A stretch of DNA of 64,000 nt from the NCBI RefSeq assembly GCF_047495875.1, contig NC_092458.1, forward strand, positions 111,587,727-111,651,726, written 5' to 3'. Numbering within the stretch: the first letter of the stretch is position 1; the number at the start of each line of letters is the position of its first letter. A program made the position numbers and the translations under genes. This document shows, in pieces, positions 1-11,756 of this stretch. The notes beneath the pieces were generated by a model. It was not told the origin of the DNA, made no database searches, and was given only the letters and a program-made list of their open reading frames with translations. The stretch comes from Pithys albifrons albifrons. Lineage: Eukaryota; Chordata; Aves; Passeriformes; Thamnophilidae.

Positions 1-16
1 GTTGCTCTTCTCTGGA

Positions 17-46
17 CTCTTGTTTACATTCAGATGTAAACAAGAG
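17..46. repeat. Perfect 13-bp inverted repeat with 4-base loop
   Basis: CTCTTGTTTACAT (17-29) is followed by TCAG and then ATGTAAACAAGAG (34-46). Each arm contains TGTTTAC or its complement, the forkhead (FOX) core, so the palindrome could also be a head-to-head FOX site. Confidence 0.85.
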
Positions 47-1168
47 ATGAGACCTATATTATATGTATGAACTTCATAGTTATTCAGGCTTAAAAGCCTT
101 GTGACTTTCAAAATAATAGTAATAATACAAAATTACATATTCATGCCTGCTGCTTTAAAAGGCAGAATTCCACTGATTTCAAGAGACTTTTGGGAGCAAG
201 GATTTCCAGTTCTACAAGGAGTTTGGCTTGCAAATTGGTTACATGAGTTTATCCCATCTAGATGAGAGGTAGTTTTGAGGTTTGGATGTGCCTGGATTTT
301 CCAGTCCAAAGAGAGACAGGCTATTTTTATTCTATTGTCAGTGCTGCCTGCAGTGCCTCATGAGCTTGACAATGACCTGCAATATGTGAACAACTTCCTC
401 AACAGGAGACCAGGCTGTACTTTCCTTTCTTCCAAGTGAAGTCTTACATATACATGAAGCCATTAATTTTCAGTGGGACTATATACTATTGGTATTTTAT
501 TCATAGATAAAATCTGTGATCTGCTAACTCCAGAGAGATCTGCTGGGTTAGTTAGCCTAAATTCTTGTATAGTTTCCACTCTTAAAGATTTATAATGAGG
601 CACAGAAACCTTTATTTTATTAAAGAGCATCCACCAAAACATATCTAGATTTCATTTAAGGCCTAAGGAAATGGAGAATCCACAAATCCCCTTGGTGTTT
701 GTCTTCAGCACTTAAATATCCTCATTACAAACTTGAGCCTTCTTGGTTAAATTTCTCTGAGGTTAATAACCAAAGATTGGTTTTGTTAAAGTAAAAAGGC
801 TTTACAATGCACATGTATTTTCTTCTCAAAGGTAAATATTTAGTCTGAAGAAGACTCTGAAATATGCTTAAAAATTTGTTTTTGGTCTTCATTGGCAGGA
901 ATTGATTCTATGACCTTTAGGATCTTATTAAGATTTTAGTTGATTTGATTTGTTTCAAAGGTATTGTCAAGTGTGTCTTCAATTATTACTTTTAAGGGAA
1001 ACATTGCTTTTATAGAAAGGAGAAAGATTAGGCAAATAGTTTCGGTTGAATGTGTTTCACTGTTGCTGTATTTATAGAAGATCACAAGGCTAATTTAGTT
1101 TTACTTTATTTAGAGTGTTGTTTATGGTATTTTAAAGACACTACCAGAAAAAAACCCGATATCTTTGA

Positions 1169-1228
1169 GTTTGGTTTTGTTTGAGGTTTTTGTTGGGGGG
1201 TTTTTGTTTTTGTTTTGTTTTGTTTTAT
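1169..1228. repeat. G/T-rich simple repeat
   Basis: GTTTT/GTTTTT units with one G6 run. The antisense ORFs here, rich in Lys and Asn, are artefacts of this composition. Confidence 0.8.
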
Positions 1229-3268
1229 TACTGAGTAAGGCATATTTATGCAAGTTCTGTGCTGTCAGGGTATTAATGAAGTGTTTCACTGCTAAAAACA
1301 AATGTATGGAACTAAATATTGCTAGAGTTAACAAGAAGGGCAACTAAAGCAACTGTTCCAGTGCCATGTGGGATGTTAAAAAGACTGAAATAGTGCCAAG
1401 TTCTAAAAAGCAGTAAAAGAAAGAAAAAGGAGAGAAAAATGCTTATAGTTTCAAACGCATTGCTAACACCTTTAATAAAAAATGCACGTCTTTCTTACTA
1501 ACCAGTGAACTAAAGTCATCAACTGTGCCTTTGAAGCTGAAAAGATTACTCTCTCTGCCCTTCGTTTCTCTGACATTCCACTTGAAACACAGTTAATAAC
1601 TTCCAGTGTGAGCTTCACAAAATGCAGAATTGATACTAATTATATTAAGTTTTTTGGATGAAAGATGACCTTGGTAAAACTTGAAGCTGCAGCATCTCCC
1701 AGAACAATAAAATAAAAGCAAAATCTACAGAGAGTGACTTTGGAGATTATTTAATCTGACCTACAAATTTTTGAATGTGAGCTTATTTAGATAGTGAATA
1801 CAAAAAAGGGTATTCTTAAGGTAATTTTTAAGCATTTTTTGGAGCATTGAATACATTGGCCAATCATGCCCCCTTTTTTCCTACATTAGCCATTTTGGGT
1901 GCCTGTTTTGTCTTGACTTCATTTTGTAGAGAACATCTCAGTGCACCATCCCCAGCTTCTGTGGTGGTGGGTGTGTCCCATCTGCACTCTGCTTCTGACA
2001 GCAGAGATCAAGTGTGTTCTCTTCTTACAACTAAGACAAGGAGAGAGACCACAGATGCATGAGAGCATTGCTGTAGCTCTATTACTTGAAACCTCTAACT
2101 CATAAATCTTTTAAGGCTGGTATCCTGCTGCAGCGTGTCCATCACACTGGGTGCAGAGAAGCAGAGTCAACAAAGCCAGAGTAAGGAAAAGGAGAACAAA
2201 AAGTTGAATACCAGTGTTTTAAAAGATTACCTTGAAACACACTGTTAAAGGCAAGAAGTGGAGGGAAGTCTGGTTTGAAGTCTGTAGTATCATAAATGGC
2301 TATATCTAATCACAGCTGAGTTCTTTTTTTTATTTTTTTTTTTTTGGTTGTAAAAATTGAGAAAAAGAGAGAATTACAAACTCATCTACTCTGAGAAATA
2401 CAGGGTGGAAAACCTTATTCAATAACACTTGACTCACTGTTTGGCTGATATAAAAGACCAAACGGGAAAGCAGAAATGGAAGTGACTGAAAAAAATGAAA
2501 TTCAGAACCGACACAAGGAAGTACTTTTCACTCAAAGAGAAATACAATTTTTCAATAGCCTACTGAGCCAAGTTTGGAATTGGAGGCACTGGGGTCATTA
2601 AAGAAGAAGGGAGATACTATTCTGGAAGAACTGTGTTAACCAAGATGCCTTGCAATGGGCTGAATGGCCTTTTCCTTTTTCCCCAAATTTATGTTCTTTT
2701 TGAAAAACTTTGATTACAAGTCATCCTGCTGTGATTTAGATAGCATGAATTTGAAAAGAATGTATCAAATCCTTTCAATCAAGATGCTTGGGTTTCTTTC
2801 TATTCTGAATTCTGCAAGCCTGTAATAGAAAACCATCAGTCAAGGGAAAGTAGTATCAGGAGTAGCAATTTACGTTAATGTACAATTTCCTTTTCCACTG
2901 TAAAGAGTAATAGACAAGAATCCCAGACAACAAAAAATATAAATTTTTATGGGAATATGGAAGAAAAAAAAAAACAGGAAAAATCCCCAAGACTGACAAT
3001 TTAAGGAAGGCATTCTGTTTCTTTTATATACTTCTTTCTTCTGGCTAACAAGTTTCTACTTTATACACATCAGGTCATGCAATGCATTCAGCACCCTACA
3101 GAGAAGAGACAAGTTTCATTTTAATGAATTCAAAGTTCCCTAATGGACTTTAGCAATGACTTTGGATCAGATTCCCAGACATACTTGACAGAAACTAGCT
3201 TTTAAAACTGTAATATTTTGTTAAAGAATGGGAACATCATACAAAATTAATATGTAAAGCTTTCCCAG

Positions 3269-3302
3269 TTTTTTTTTTTTTTTTGGGGGGGGGGAGCGGG
3301 GG
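3269..3302. repeat. T16-G10 homopolymer junction with a following G5
   Basis: Sixteen T (3269-3284) run directly into ten G (3285-3294), then AGC and five G. The G runs can form a quadruplex on the + strand. Confidence 0.9.
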
Positions 3303-5293
3303 CTGTAATTTTCAATAGAGATTTAAGAGGAACATTTTTAATGTTTAGGTTTGAGTTTGACTCGGTGCTGGAATGCCCTCTGTTACTGGGCTGAGTTGCA
3401 TTCTTGGGCATACTTTGAGATTCTTTGGCACAATGAGTGCCATTAATCCTGAACTTGTTTATCCCCTACAATGCAGCTTTGTTGTTGTGAATGCTGGGTT
3501 GCTATTATATGTGGACATCCATATGTCAGATTGTCTGTTGTTGTGGGTTTTTTTGGATAAGCTCTGTGTTTTAGAAAACAATAGCAGACCTGGGTTATTT
3601 AAGTTTTTAAGGGTTGTTTAATTCCACAACCCTAGTCCTCCAGTTCATCTCTGAAGCATCTGTTCCCAATATTCCTGGAGTTAGCAATGCTAAGAAGAAA
3701 TTAGTCTTTTATTGCAATCATGTTGGATCTCCTCCATCACAAGACCTTATGCCAAGTAATTTGTGAGTGGTTTTATAGATTCCCAGTCCCTATGGGACTT
3801 TTTTGTTGTTATTGTTATCCTAAGTCCCTGTATTATATCTTGAGTGTGGAGAAATGTGTTAATTATCTTTGTGTAAACAGAAATCACCACCTTTTTTGCT
3901 TCTGAGTGCTTTTGAGTAGTATTCACAAATTCTTAACAAATCATTTCTGTGGAAAAATTTGCTGTAAATTGCTGCTGTGATGCTCAGAGATTTTAGTGTT
4001 GGTTTTCTGTGCAGAATGTGCTTCTCTATATTTGTTATGAAATGCAAGTGGACTGAAGGACTTCTACATAATTCTAAATCCTACTCAACTGAATAAACAT
4101 TCAGGAGAATAATTCATACACAACAGAAATTCATAGTAGTGTGTGCTTGCCTTCAACACTGTAATAAAATAGATGGGTTGTATGCAGTGCAAAACATCTT
4201 GCTCTTGTTATCTTTGCAGTGTTCCAGGGAAATTAAGAACACAGGGAAAGTTCAAGGGCAGGAAACCTTTTCTTCTGTTTTAGTTTATAGGCAATGTGTG
4301 CATGCACTTGTATATAATATCAGATTAAATAATGTTCATAATCATCTAAAACACATTTTCTAATGTGTTTGTTTCATTAAAAAAGTGATGAACTGTTAAG
4401 CTGTGTTCTGAAGGAAGAACACAATGAGCAGATTCAAGGGCTTTTGATGTTAATGCTGCTCAAATTTTTTCAGGGTTTCTTTTTTCACTTTTTTTTGCTG
4501 TTGAAAATATGTCTGAGTTGTCTTCTGTTACAGTCTACTAACCCTGTTAGTCATTGTTCTGGTTCCTAGTCTGAGCAACTTTCAAAATCTTAATATATTA
4601 AACAACTTTGTGAAAAATTCTCTTAATCTATGGTTCCTGGATTCATGGCAGCATTCGAGCTTAGTTCAGTATTCACACAAGCCTAAACCACACTTTTGTA
4701 TCTCAGTGTAAATGAAAATTAAACACACTCAACATGCTCTGCTTTAGAGATCATATACACCACAGTCTTCATTCCTTTTGTGGTCATCTGATTTGGGGTT
4801 TGTTGGATTGGACATACCTTAAACCTTTCTCTCACTTTTGATTTGATAGCTACAGAATGATGCTGCTAATTCTTCACACTTTCACAGACCTTAGTGGAGA
4901 ACCCAGTTAATAAGTATTTAAAATCACAAGTGGCTAAAACTGAGTGGGCCAAACAGATTGTTGAGGAAGGCAATAGGAAAAACAAAGCTGGATAAAAGAG
5001 TGGTTTCTTCTGTGCATAGTAACCTCTCCAAGTTCCCTATTTTTTTTTCCATTTCAGCCTTATATTTCTTTATCACACTTTTAGTTATTATCACTCATTT
5101 TTTATTTGTATCACTTTTATTATTGATTACCTGGATTACCAGGATTTAGAAAGGAAGTAACGTACTTGGGGAAGTATTGTGGATATGCCCATATTTAAAT
5201 TGCCCTACTCATTCCAAGTCAAAATTGGCATTAATTAATCAAATTGAGAAGCAGATAAGAACCCTGAATTTGTCCAGTTTGGAGGAAAAAAAG

Positions 5294-5630
5294 GATCTCT
5301 ACACCTTCCTGAGGAGGTAAAATGGAGAGGAAGGTGCTGAATGATTCTTCCTGGGATCCAGTAATAGGAGGTGTGGGAATAGTTCAGAGCTGCACCAGGG
5401 AAGATTTAGACTGAATATTAGGAAATATTTCTTTACCAAAAGAGGAGTCAAACACTGGAACAGGCTTCCTGGAGAGAGAGGTGGTAGATACGCCATCCCT
5501 ACCAGTGTTTAAGAGGATTTGGACAATTCCCTTAATGAGGTGCTTTAACTGTCAGGCAGTTGAACTAAATAGTTGTTGTAGGTCCCTTCCACCATTACCT
5601 TTCTATTCCCTTCTATTCTGTTCATCCTTT
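5294..5630 (+). mobile_element. CR1 LINE 3' fragment
   Basis: The + strand follows the CR1 3' region. It has CTGAGGAGGTAAAATGGAGA, a CCTGGGATCCAGTAATAGGA-like stretch, TTAGACTGAATATTAGGAAA, ACTGGAACAGGCTTCCTGG, and the end GTTGTAGGTCCCTTCCACC followed by TTCTATTCCCTTCTATTCT. The TTCTATT-type terminus suggests a CR1-Y-like subfamily. Divergence is moderate and the copy carries no intact ORF. Confidence 0.9.
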
Positions 5631-8448
5631 AGGTTTAAACCCTGACAGATACCTGATGTTGCACTAGAACCCACAAACCTCCAGTTGAGATAGGTTCCTG
5701 AAAAGATCTAAGTTTTACGTTTAATATCACACGTGAAAATCTAGGTCATCTTCCCTTCCAAACAAATTATAATCAAAGGATTCAAGTTATGAAAGAATAT
5801 AATATCATTTTTAAAAAGGCACACAAACGTTTAGAAGTGTTACAGTCATAGGTTTCCCCATCTGTTGCTGGATTCCTTCAATATGTGGCTTTTTAATGCT
5901 TCAAAAAGCTATTCTAATTCTCTTAGTAAGGGTTGGAAGAGGGTCATTTATACTGTGTTCAAAAGACTAACGTTGGAAAAGGGCAGTTATTTTAGCCATA
6001 TTACAGTATTAACAGTATGTTAAAAAGGATGTCTTCTGGAAAGAGGAAAAATGAAAATGGCAGTCAAATGCTCTCAGAATTAGTCTTGGTCAGTTGAGTA
6101 TTCCAAAAATCAGCTTTATTAGTCCCGAGCAGCAATTAAAAACTTACTTCTGACTTCAGATCTTGGTCAAACATAACTATGGATGATTTATTAATTAGTG
6201 AATGGAATTTTCCAAGATGATTAGCATGAGAATGGGCACTCTTTTTCAGTCAAAAAACCTTGTTCTTTATTTAATTCAGAATGAATTGACCTATATAAAT
6301 AAATTTATTTTTTCTATCAAAATCTTATACTTTAATATCTCAGTTTTATTCTCTGATATTTCATTAGCATTAATTACTGTATTTGCATTACCTGTCTCTT
6401 AGTGAAAGAAAAATGCAGATAAAAAAACAGAAATAAAAGTGTGTAGTACTGAAAAATGTGGGGTTTTTAAGACTGTGGCAGTAAGTGCCACAAAATACAT
6501 GATGGCCACTAACTGTTTCAGGAATGTGATCTAATCCTGCCTGCATTCCACAGCTATTCTTTCAGCAATCAAAACAAAAATGATGTATCAGCAGCAGAGC
6601 TGTGCTGCATTGGAAGCACCACTTACATACATAGTAGGGCAAAAGCATTGGAAAGAACAGGACCTGCAATGTAGCAGGGTGTTATTTAGTCTAAACTTTA
6701 CATGTGCTGTTTTTTTGTCAAGCCTGTACTTTAAACTTAAGAACTTTTTGTCAGTTTTACATGACACTGAACATACATTTTCATTACCCATGAATTGAAT
6801 TAGTTTGTGACTACGTAATCACACAGTGTATAATTAACATTAACATATTGCTAAGTGCCCTCCTATGATCTAATTTCTTGACTTCTGGACAAATGACATT
6901 AACGAAGCTTCAGAAACCAGCCTGATGCTGCAACTGGTGTGCTGTGCAGTATGAGCAATGCCATGGAAATCAGGGAAGTTATATCTGGATTTTACTTCAA
7001 ATACATATGTGTCTTTGGGAGATTAGGAACATGTGTAACATTAGGGCTAAATCCCTTTCTTTGAACTTTATTTCAGAAAGTTTATTTGGAAGGTTGTGTA
7101 GAAGGTACTGTGGCTTAATCATGCCCAAATATTCCAGTAATTTGATTTATATTTTTTTCGCTTACTCATTGCTTACTGAGAGAAGTAGAACAAAAATGAG
7201 GGGGTTTGGTTTGTTCTTTTTTCTTGGCACCCAGTCTGTGTTATTATAGATAAATAATTTTCATGATAAGGTTAAAGCATTTATATTGTTATGCACTTAT
7301 CAAGCATTTACTCTATTTGCTCATTTTATGTAACACTTCACAATTTTGATAAGGTGTGAATATTAAGATAAGACCCAATTTCTGTCTGAAGTGTCCACAG
7401 AACCTGCTTCAAAGAAAGAAAAAGTAATGACACTTGAAATTTTTACTCATTTTCCAAATATATATCTGAACATCTGCAGTACCATAGTAGATAATGCTAA
7501 ACATTACTGCAACAAGACAGCAGTAGTACAACTGCATTTTTATGACAGAAATTTAAAACAAATTAGAACTATGTACTTGTATGCTGAACATTCCCCATTC
7601 CCCTTTCATCTTTTATATACTAAGAGTATTTAACAGAAATACACGGTTACCTTGAAGTTCATATAACATCTGAAATCACTTTTATGATAAAATTGGGTAA
7701 GTTTTATCATTTTCTGTGTCAGCATATTTATAGAAGTCTTCCAGAGATTATGCATATTTTTCCTTCACATACTAAAGGGGATAATCCCTCCTGTCCAGCA
7801 GTTCTGTTTTCACAATGCACTCATAAAATAACTTGAGATATTTCAAGGTCATGAAGAGTACAAAAATCTTTCATTTGCTACCTGAAGTGTTATTAATTAT
7901 TTCACTTCAAGGAAACAACCATAGGGCCCTGGTTTGTCATTGACACCATCAGTTGACTGCACAGCACTCTTGCCCTTTGCTGAAGGGAAAGGACAACTAC
8001 CAAGCAGGGAGAGGAGGAGAAAGAGCTGGATTGTGCTGTGTAGGGAGGGGCCAGTAGACAAAAAGGAGGCGCCATTTTGGGCATATGACATTTAACTAAC
8101 TTAGAAATTTCATAGAATCACAACACACAGTTACAGGAGCAATTGAAAGAAAGTATTGAAGGTAAAAACAAATTCAGCTGTGCACACGTGAACTGTGAAT
8201 GTGAGATCTGAAGGAGCTGCTGATAATACTTTGTAAAGAGGTGTTGGATCATTGCAGCAAGTTGTTTGCAAACAAGTCAGGACTCAGTGATGATACAGAA
8301 AGGCAGGTGCAACTGTGGCACTAGCAGAAAGGGAGTAGAAACCTGAAGAGAAATCATTGCCGTATGTCACGTTAAAGGGAGGAGGGAGACAGAAATACAA
8401 AGATTTCTAGTCTTAACTGTATTAATAAAAGTTATTAGTTATAAGTGT

Positions 8449-8692
8449 CCTCAGAGTAATCAAAGCTTTATGAACCCAGCACTGCCTGCTGGACTCTGGA
8501 CAGAACACAGGCTGGAAAGATTTTTGACTCCCCTATGAGGACCACACTTAAGCCAGGGAGAAATTATTGGCAATAAGCACCTCAGAAAAATTAGAGCCTT
8601 ATGAACCCAGCACTGCCTGCTGAACTAGGATAGAACACAGCCTGGAAGGTTTTCTAACCTCTGATATGAGGACCACACTTAATAGCTAGAAA
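8449..8692. repeat. Tandem duplication, 2 copies of an approximately 131-bp unit
   Basis: Copy 1 (8449-8579) and copy 2 (8580-8692) share CCTCAG at the start, TTATGAACCCAGCACTGCCT in the first third, AGAACACAG in the middle and ATGAGGACCACACTTAA near the end, with scattered substitutions between. Copy 2 is shortened at its right side. It forms the left part of a longer unclassified repeat-like block. Confidence 0.9.
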
Positions 8693-9099
8693 AGAACTTT
8701 CCCCACAACCGCTCCCGAAATAACATTTATTAATACATATATGAGATACTTATTGTGGGTTCTGCTTTGCCGGTGATAACGTTCAGCTGCAAGATTGTAT
8801 TTAATTGATAATAAAAGACCCCAAAAGAAACCAGCACAAAACACATTCTACAGAGACAAACACACTAAACTCAAGTTTCAATACAGCAATGTATCCCATT
8901 TTCACAACAGACAGAAACTAGCAACAAAGAACTACTAACTAAAAACACAGCCACCTAAAACACTTATCTAGACACTCTCTCAATAACACAGGACAATAAA
9001 ATATCTTGCACACCGCTCTCTCTGTAACACAAAACAAAAAGAAAGAACAGAGCTGCTTTTTATCAACACCCATGTTGTAAAAGAAACTGCACTTTGAAA

Positions 9100-9262
9100 G
9101 TAAAGCAAGTTACTGTAGTTGCAAAACAGAGCTGGTCTTATAAAGTAAGAATAGCAGAAAGCAATAGCCAGTATTAAGTAGAAAAGTGTAAAGCAAGTTA
9201 CTGTTATTAGTATTAAGGTAGCAAAACACAGTTAGTAAGGGATATGCTTATAAAGTAAGAAT
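9100..9262. repeat. Imperfect direct duplication of about 90-110 bp
   Basis: GTAAAGCAAGTTACTGT occurs at 9100-9116 and 9188-9204. GCAAAACA occurs at 9121 and 9221. CTTATAAAGTAAGAAT occurs at 9137-9152 and 9247-9262. Order is kept and spacing drifts from 88 to 110 bases, so this is a diverged tandem duplication with indels. Confidence 0.8.
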
Positions 9263-9533
9263 CAATGTAGCTATTAGCATAAGATGTAAGATAGAATGTA
9301 TAAAGGAATAAGCTTTGTAAGAAAGTAAAGAAAGTAAAGTATAGAAAAATAGAAAGCACATGGTCCTCTCACCTCTCTACATTGTTCCAGGAGGTAGGAG
9401 GAGACAGGACAAGCTGCAGCAGTTACCCTCCCAGAGACACTGGCATTTCTCCCTCCTTACTGGAGTTTAAACTCCACATTTTTTATAACTTTTTTTTCCT
9501 TCATGTGGTTTTGTGACTAATAGTCAATCTAGT

Positions 9534-9546
9534 GGGGGGGGGGGGG
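9534..9546. repeat. G13 homopolymer
   Basis: Thirteen consecutive G on the + strand just downstream of the repeat block at 8.4-9.5 kb; length likely variable between individuals. Confidence 0.9.
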
Positions 9547-10432
9547 TGTGATGCAGATGCCTGAGGTGAGGTGGCTCCTAGAGTGGTTATAGAAGATATC
9601 GAAAAGGGAGGCCATGTCATTCCTTAAACAACACTCTGCCCTATGTTAATCTTATCAGTTTGAAAGCCTTTGTCCGCTGCTTGGAGCATCCCTCCAGTGG
9701 GCCGAGGCGTCTCCCTCAACCCATCAGGGCTCATCAGGGGCCATCACCCCACACGTGCCATTTCATAAATCTATGGTGCACCTCAAGTAGTGCACTTCTG
9801 GGTGTGCCTTTCTTGTTAATAGTGCACCTCTGCTTTGGAAATACTGCATAGAGTTCTGCCTATCCAGCATAAAAAAAAAAAAAAGTGATAGATATGAGGA
9901 AAATAAAGGTGAGAAGGATGGCTGGGCTTTGAAAATAGTGTCTGTGCTAAGAGAGATTAAACAGACTAGCACTCTTCACCTTGGAAAAGAGAGAGCTGGA
10001 GAGAGAGGCAGCAGCAGTTAAATTAAATTAGAAATGACATGAAAAAAGTGAATGATGTGAATACAGTCACTAATGCAGAAAGTTTCTAGACTCTGGCATC
10101 AAAAAATGGGTGGGTGAACAAGGGAAACTTTATGTATTCTATTTTTTATCTAGCTGTAAATGAAATTGGACTAAATGGTGATGTTTTCCCATCTAGCACA
10201 GCCACTCCCATGTTCTCAGATTGTTCTGCTCAGGAAAAAATTACAGATCTCAACTTCATCATTTAAATGAAGAAAAACAGTAGCTTTATTATTAGAAATA
10301 TTAATTGTAAAAATCATTAAATCAAAATGAGTCTTTCTAATTGTTAAATAAAATAATTCTAGACTTTAAAGCTGTTTTAGTTGCAATTTTTAAAAAAAAA
10401 TAAATCTGAATATATTAATTTAATAACTACAG

Positions 10433-10540
10433 GAAAAATACCAAAAATTGTAAGATGACTGAATTACGACCATAATGTTCCTCTACATTAATCCAATTTA
10501 ATTAAACTAAATCTTCCAACAATATAATTTTTTGGCAAAG
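10433..10540. repeat. Degenerate dispersed repeat, copy 1
   Basis: This aligns in the same orientation with 11649-11756. Shared blocks include AAAAATA, AAAATTG-AAGATGA, TTAATCCAAT, CTAAATCTTC and ATATAATTT-type ends. By eye roughly two thirds to three quarters of positions agree across about 108 bp with one or two single-base gaps. Confidence 0.65.
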
Positions 10541-11648
10541 TTAGGTTTAGCAGGGAGAGACAAAGCCTGCTAGAGAAACTTCTTCATGCAACATGAGAGC
10601 ATTTTTGTCATCCTGTTAACTCTACCTGGAAGATGTTTCTATAATCTTTGTACATTTTTTGGAACTCAAAATCAAAACTATTGCTCTCCTTACTGCCTGG
10701 TAAAGATGTTACAGTTTCAGTTGGAGGCTGTCTTGCTGTAAACCAGTAAACTAAATTGATAAGGAGTCTATAATATTTTGCAAGATTATTTTTTCAAAGT
10801 TCTAATTTACCTGTCTGTGTAAAATTTAAAGACTGGACAGGGCTAAGTTTGAAGTCTTGTGAAAAACAGCAAATACTGGAACTTTTTAATTAGGCTTCAA
10901 CCCTGAAAACATAAAAGGCAAAGTATTATGTATGTACCTATAACAGTAAAGTATGTTGTCCTTCCAAAAGGATGCTTTGAATAAAGTATGTTTTCTTTTG
11001 CTGTCATAGAACTTGCAAGTTTTTCCCCAAATTTAAGATTTTATTTGTAAGTAAGCCAAATAAAAGTCTAATGGTCATGAAGAAGACAGAGATATTTGAG
11101 AGTGCAGCTTAATTCCCCCATTATTGCCATAAATAACAGTGACACAACACATCTTTAACAAAATAAATTACTAATTTAGACTCTTTACTGCCAAGTCTTG
11201 CAGTTTCAATGACATTATAAAATCATAAAAAGCAAGTTATGAGTTTTCCTCCTTGCAAATAATGCAAATAAAAATTACAGATGAAAAAGGTGTTTACTCA
11301 TCATACAATATAATCACTTTATCAAAAGAAAAACCAACAATACTGTCTGATGAGAATTCTCACCAGATGTGACTATTATTGGTATAAGGGAAAAAATAAT
11401 TTTTCTCTATGGTCAGCTACTGTGTGACTTCAGTACTAAAATGATTATCAAACTATTTGGCAACTGCACTACTGGTAGGTGTAAAGAAATACTGTCTGGG
11501 TGGCTCAAGGTTGCAATAGCAGTAATGGTTCCACAATTAACTGAAGGAATAGGGGAAACCTAAAGAGCATATGTTAGAATAATGGTGGGAATAGGGAACA
11601 TTAAGTATATAGAGCGGTAATACAAATTCAGATTTTATAGCCACAGAT

Positions 11649-11756
11649 AAAAATATGGAAAATTGCAAGATGATTAAATCACAACTGTATCCACCTTCTA
11701 CCTTAATCCAATGCAGTTAACCTAAATCTTCTAGCAGTATAATTTACTGCTAAAAC
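11649..11756. repeat. Degenerate dispersed repeat, copy 2
   Basis: Same-strand partner of 10433-10540, 1.2 kb downstream, sharing TTAATCCAAT, CTAAATCTTC and AGTATAATTT in the same order. It could be an old local duplication or two copies of an ancient repeat family. Confidence 0.65.

Larger units (their letters stand above)
8449..9478 (-). mobile_element. Putative ERV/LTR-derived block (unclassified)
   Basis: The block contains the two tandem duplications and ends at 9478 with ...CTCCACA. On the minus strand that is a TGTGGAGTTTAAACTCC start typical in form of an LTR. Composition differs from the flanks: it is A/C-rich on the + strand, with long purine runs. I could not find a convincing left terminus or target-site duplication, so LTR origin, strand and left border are inference. 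A (G)13 run at 9534-9546 follows shortly after. Confidence 0.35.

Noticed and set aside
8104..8130. CR1-like TTCATAGAATCACA stretch
   Set aside because: Match is too short and the neighbouring sequence does not follow CR1.
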